24,534 nucleotides of DNA from an uncultured Butyrivibrio sp. (GTDB lineage: Bacteria > Bacillota > Clostridia > Lachnospirales > Lachnospiraceae). Position 1 is the stretch's first letter, and each line of letters opens with the position of its first letter. Shown in pieces: positions 20,966 through 24,534 of this stretch. The stretch lies in the NCBI GenBank assembly GCA_947169985.1, contig CAMVRW010000006.1, forward strand, positions 1 through 24,534, given 5' to 3'. The notes beneath the pieces were generated by a model. The model did not search any database and had not been told where the DNA came from. It saw only the letters and a program-made list of their open reading frames with translations. A program made the position numbers and the translations under genes.

Positions 20966-21907
20966 ATGAGTAAACCGGCTGTGACTAAATCAAAAGTCAA
21001 ATTCAGCGTGTACATGAAGAAGTACTGGCAGCTATATGCAATGCTGCTTCTGCCTCTTCTGTATCTGTTAATTTTTAAGTATTTCCCGATGGTGTATGTA
21101 CAGATCGCCTTCAAGAAATACAGTATTGTTCAGAGTGTATGGGAAATGCCCTGGGCTCAGAACCACGGATTTGAGTTTTTTATCAAGGCGTTTGGCAACA
21201 ACGATTTCAAGTATGCCCTTAAGAACACCCTGGTACTGAATATTCTTGATCTGATATTTGGATTTCCTGCACCAGTTTTATTTGCGCTTATACTGAATGA
21301 GCTGTGCTTTGTAAGGTATAAGAAGGTTGTTCAGACAATAGCTTACATGCCCCACTTCCTTTCATGGGTCATCATCTACAGCTTGGCACTGCAGCTTCTT
21401 GCACCTAATGCAGGACTTATAAACATGGTCATCCAGAGACTCGGAGGAGAAGCAATTCCTTTCCTCAACGACGAAGCTCACTGGATCAGAAGTTACATCG
21501 GATTTGGTATCTGGCAGAACTTTGGATGGGGCTCAATCATCTACCTGGCAGCAATTGCAGGTATCAACCCTGAGCTTTATGAAGCAGCATCAGTAGATGG
21601 TGCAGGAAGATTCAGAAAGATATGGCACATTACCCTTCCGGGAATCAAGCCAACAATCGTAGTTCTTCTTATCATGAGCCTTGGTAATATCCTTGGCGGC
21701 GGATTCGACAGACCTTTCGCTTTCCAGAACAACCTGGTAATGCGCGTGGCTGACGTTATTGCAACATATGTTTACAGAGTAGGTATTAAGGGACTTCAGT
21801 TCTCCCTCACAACTGCCGTTGGACTTTTCCAGTCTGTCGTAGGCGTTATCTTCCTGCTTTTGGCTAACTGGCTCTCACGTAAACTTGGTGAGAGAGGAAT
21901 ATGGTAA
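20966..21907 (+). CDS. ABC sugar permease, LplB/UgpA type (second system)
   Basis: A 313-residue membrane subunit with about six hydrophobic segments and a clear EAA loop (EAASVDGAGRFRKIWHITLP, then GIKPT). ATG 20966 is preceded by AGGAGG 6 nt upstream; an in-frame ATG at 20924 lies inside the GH115 gene and has no site. Close linkage to GH115 suggests the cargo is a glucuronic-acid-decorated xylo-oligosaccharide, as known for the LplB/YtcP aldouronate importers of Paenibacillus. It is clearly related to the permease at 1247 but differs in the region between residues about 140 and 190. Confidence 0.93.
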   Translation: MSKPAVTKSKVKFSVYMKKYWQLYAMLLLPLLYLLIFKYFPMVYVQIAFKKYSIVQSVWEMPWAQNHGFEFFIKAFGNNDFKYALKNTLVLNILDLIFGFPAPVLFALILNELCFVRYKKVVQTIAYMPHFLSWVIIYSLALQLLAPNAGLINMVIQRLGGEAIPFLNDEAHWIRSYIGFGIWQNFGWGSIIYLAAIAGINPELYEAASVDGAGRFRKIWHITLPGIKPTIVVLLIMSLGNILGGGFDRPFAFQNNLVMRVADVIATYVYRVGIKGLQFSLTTAVGLFQSVVGVIFLLLANWLSRKLGERGIW

Positions 21908-21922
21908 AGGAGGAGAAGAGAC

Positions 21923-22795
21923 ATGAAAGTAAAATCTACTGCAGACAGAATATGGGATTACGTGTTCGTGTTCCTGTGCCTCATAGTCAGTGCGATATGT
22001 ATAATCCCAATGCTCAACCTTCTGGCGAAGTCTCTGAGCTCAACAGAATTTCTGATCAGGAATGAGGTATATATCATTCCAAAGGGCTTCAACTTTGATG
22101 CATACGGAACAGTTTTGAAAGATCCAAAATACACCAGAGCATTTGTATGGACGGTTGCCCTTACTGTAATTTGCACAGTACTGTCACTTACCATGACAAC
22201 CCTTTGTGCTTTCCCTCTTATATTTGAGAAGCTCAAGGGCAGAAAGATAATCAATATCTTTATTACCATAACAATGTTCTTCAACGCAGGAACAATTCCT
22301 AACTACCTGCTTATGCAGAAGCTTGGACTTTTAAGTAATCCTCTGGTTCTTATCATTCCCGGCGTGATGAGTGTTTACAACATGATCATCATGAGAAGTT
22401 TCTTCTACGGAATACCTGAGAGCCTTAGGGAATCAGCTGAGATCGATGGAGCATCCTTCTTCCAGATCCTTTATAAGATCTATGTTCCTCTTTCAAAGCC
22501 TGTTATGGCAACACTTGCACTTTTCTATGCTGTAGGAAGATGGAATGGTTACTCAGATGCTTTGATGTACATGAAGGAAGAAAAGTTTTATCCATTACAG
22601 CTCCTTCTGTATAACATCATCAACAACATCAACTCAGTTGAAGTTGCTACCCAGGAAGGCTTCTCCTCGCCTGGACTTGCAGAGTCACTTAAGGCTGCTA
22701 TCGTAATGTTCTCTACGATACCGATCCTTTGCATCTATCCTTTCCTTCAGAAGTACTTCATTAGTGGAGTAACTCTTGGAGCGGTTAAGGAATGA
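21923..22795 (+). CDS. ABC sugar permease, YtcP/LplC type (second system)
   Basis: A 290-residue partner subunit with about six transmembrane segments and the loop LRESAEIDGASFFQILYKIY then VPLSKP; the usual EAA reads ESA here, a common variation. AAAGGAGGAG precedes the ATG, 15 nt after the upstream stop. The C-terminal YPFLQKYFISGVTLGAVKE is typical. It forms the translocation pore with the product of 20966-21907 and leads into the binding-protein gene. No ATPase gene follows within the window. Confidence 0.93.
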   Translation: MKVKSTADRIWDYVFVFLCLIVSAICIIPMLNLLAKSLSSTEFLIRNEVYIIPKGFNFDAYGTVLKDPKYTRAFVWTVALTVICTVLSLTMTTLCAFPLIFEKLKGRKIINIFITITMFFNAGTIPNYLLMQKLGLLSNPLVLIIPGVMSVYNMIIMRSFFYGIPESLRESAEIDGASFFQILYKIYVPLSKPVMATLALFYAVGRWNGYSDALMYMKEEKFYPLQLLLYNIINNINSVEVATQEGFSSPGLAESLKAAIVMFSTIPILCIYPFLQKYFISGVTLGAVKE

Positions 22796-22811
22796 CACCA
22801 TAAATATATTT

Positions 22812-22832
22812 GGTTGCAACCCTTTAAGGGTT
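22812..22832 (+). promoter_or_regulatory. Small palindromes in the gap before the binding-protein gene
   Basis: GGTTGCAACC (22812-22821) overlaps AACCC-TTTAA-GGGTT (22818-22832). The latter can form a 5-bp hairpin in RNA and lacks a proper T-tract, so it is not a convincing terminator. It may be an mRNA processing or stabilising element that raises binding-protein levels over the permeases, or an operator. No promoter is evident in this 75-bp gap. Confidence 0.25.
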
Positions 22833-22870
22833 CACATAGTTTCTTTTCACAAAAAAATGGAGGTATGGTT

Positions 22871-24534
22871 ATGAAGAAGAAAGTATTATCAATGTTCCTT
22901 GCTTCTGCTATGGCACTTTCAATCGTTGCCTGCGGATCATCAAACGGTGGAACAACAACAGAAACTGCTCCTGCAGCTACAGAGACTGCACCAGCAGCAA
23001 CTGAGACACAGGCAGATGCACCTGCTGCAGAAGCTCAGGGATCATCAGAGCTCGTAGACGGTAAGTTTGCTGAGACACGCCAGATCACTGTTGAGGTTTA
23101 CGACAGAGGAAATGATGGCGGATCAGACCCTGAAAACAACATGTACACAGAGTACATCAAGAAGGGAATGCTCGAGGAGCACAACGTAGAAGTAACATTT
23201 AAGAAAGTTGGAAGATGGACAGAGACAGAGGATATCAACAACCTCCTTGCATCACAGGAAGCTCCTGATATCTGCGTAACATACAGCTATCCTACAGTTC
23301 TTACATACGCTAACATGGGCGGTGTTATTGACCTTCAGGACCTTGTTGAGCAGTACAAGGCAGATACACCAAACCTTTGGAACTGGCTTGGCGAGACAAA
23401 CATGCTCTGGGATAAGGATCCTAAGACAGGCGCTCTTTGGGCAATCGAAGGTAGGAGAGCAGAGCAGCAGAGAATCGTTACATTTGTTCGTCAGGACTGG
23501 CTTGACAAGCTGAACCTCAAGGCTCCTACAACAACTCAGGAGTTCGAGGATATGCTCGTTGCATTCAGAGACAACGCTGACACACTTCTTGGCAAGGATG
23601 CTGCACAGATGGTTCCTTTCGCTTCTGGCTATGATATAGGTTGGGAGTGCAACAACATCATCACATCTTTCATGGATCCTAAGATCACAGACAAAGAGTA
23701 CTACATCAACGGATTTGATGACAGAATGGTTACAGAGCCTCAGACAAAGGAAGCTGTTAGACTTCTTAACAAGTGGTACAACGACGGCCTTATGTGGAAG
23801 GATTTCGCTCTTTACGGATCAGGCGATACAACAAAGGACGATATGATCAAGGCTGGTTACGTTGGTGCATTCCAGCACAACTGGGATTACGTATTCAGAA
23901 ACGGTGAAGATTCAATCAACTCTAACCTTAGAAGAAACATTGGCGAAGATGCTAAGTTCGTTGCAGTTGACTGCTTCCAGAACTCAGACGGAAAGTACGC
24001 TAAGTGGCTTTACTCTTCAGCTGGAGACAGAAAGATCTTCTTCCCTGTAACAAACGATGAGCCTCTTGCATCACTCCTTTACTGCGACTTCATCTCAAAG
24101 CCTGAGACAATCGCATATCTCCAGATGGGTGATGAGGGTGTTACACACGAAGTTCTTGATAGCGGTGCTATCCAGATCATCGCAGCAGAAGGCGATGCAA
24201 TCCAGAACTCTGGTAAGAACATCGACTACACAATCACATGTAACGGAACAAACTTTGGTGATCAGAAGCTTGCTGAGCTTTCAATCAACTATGGTTACGC
24301 TGATCAGGATCCTGAGCTTGTTGCTGCAGCTAACAAGATCGCACTTACAGATGGTCTTCAGCCTCTTAACGTAAACGTTGGTGAGATCACAGCTGAGGCT
24401 GGTGTTGGTGATACTCTTTCATCAAAGAGAGACCAGATCTATGACAAGTCAGTTGTTGCATCTGTAGCAGATTTCGATTCTGTATGGGACAGCGCTATGG
24501 CTGATTACCTCTCATCAGGCGGACAGGCTATCAT
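22871..24534 (+). CDS. Solute-binding lipoprotein of the second sugar importer (3' truncated)
   Basis: The first 554 residues of an LplA-type binding protein; the frame is still open at the window edge, and by comparison with the first binding protein only a few dozen residues are missing. A lipoprotein signal (MKKKVLSMFLASAMALSIVAC) ends at Cys21. A flexible Thr/Glu/Ala/Pro linker with repeated TETAPAA units (about 29-57) follows, then the binding domains (TVEVYDRGNDGG..., Trp- and Asp-rich). GGAGG lies 7 nt before ATG 22871. Codon use is very biased (ACA, CTT, TTC), suggesting abundant expression. It is last in the GH115-permease operon, so its likely ligand is a glucuronoxylan-derived oligosaccharide; this is inferred. 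Confidence 0.93.
   Translation, partial: MKKKVLSMFLASAMALSIVACGSSNGGTTTETAPAATETAPAATETQADAPAAEAQGSSELVDGKFAETRQITVEVYDRGNDGGSDPENNMYTEYIKKGMLEEHNVEVTFKKVGRWTETEDINNLLASQEAPDICVTYSYPTVLTYANMGGVIDLQDLVEQYKADTPNLWNWLGETNMLWDKDPKTGALWAIEGRRAEQQRIVTFVRQDWLDKLNLKAPTTTQEFEDMLVAFRDNADTLLGKDAAQMVPFASGYDIGWECNNIITSFMDPKITDKEYYINGFDDRMVTEPQTKEAVRLLNKWYNDGLMWKDFALYGSGDTTKDDMIKAGYVGAFQHNWDYVFRNGEDSINSNLRRNIGEDAKFVAVDCFQNSDGKYAKWLYSSAGDRKIFFPVTNDEPLASLLYCDFISKPETIAYLQMGDEGVTHEVLDSGAIQIIAAEGDAIQNSGKNIDYTITCNGTNFGDQKLAELSINYGYADQDPELVAAANKIALTDGLQPLNVNVGEITAEAGVGDTLSSKRDQIYDKSVVASVADFDSVWDSAMADYLSSGGQAI

Overview
The window looks like a carbohydrate-utilisation locus of an anaerobic Firmicute, most likely a Lachnospiraceae of the Butyrivibrio/Pseudobutyrivibrio type. 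This rests on strong AGGAGG-type ribosome binding sites, moderately AT-rich DNA, two LplA/LplB/YtcP-type oligosaccharide ABC importers without their own ATPase, and a set of cytoplasmic xylan-debranching enzymes. The genus is inferred, not shown. I saw no tRNA, rRNA, CRISPR array, insertion sequence or phage gene.

Layout: (A) 1-3185 holds the 3' part of a solute-binding protein, a hairpin terminator, two permeases and a second strong terminator. (B) 3186-5547 holds a leader with hairpins and two unrecognised membrane-anchored or secreted proteins, the second ending in YD-type repeats. (C) 5621-8489, minus strand, encodes one 937-residue fusion of a type-B carboxylesterase, a GH43 glycosidase and a CBM6-like domain. 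(D) 8490-8741 is a divergent control region with several inverted and direct repeats. (E) 8742-14089 is a plus-strand operon of a GH43-CBM6 enzyme, an SGNH esterase and a SASA-type (sialate O-acetylesterase-like) esterase. (F) 14090-17939 interleaves two minus-strand AraC-family regulators with a plus-strand GH67 alpha-glucuronidase. (G) 18112 to the right edge is an operon of a GH115 alpha-glucuronidase, two permeases and a solute-binding lipoprotein cut by the window edge.

Working model (inference): large xylan fragments made by extracellular xylanases encoded elsewhere are captured by the lipoprotein(s) and imported by the permeases with a shared ATPase encoded elsewhere. In the cytoplasm they are stripped of acetyl groups (three different esterase folds), of (methyl)glucuronic acid (GH67 on terminal residues, GH115 more broadly) and of arabinose or xylose (two GH43 enzymes). 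None of the enzymes shows a signal peptide, which points to processing inside the cell. The two AraC regulators are divergent from GH67 and GH115 and are the likely oligosaccharide sensors. The locus resembles the aldouronate-utilisation clusters known from Paenibacillus and Geobacillus but has more esterases and an extra GH115 enzyme.
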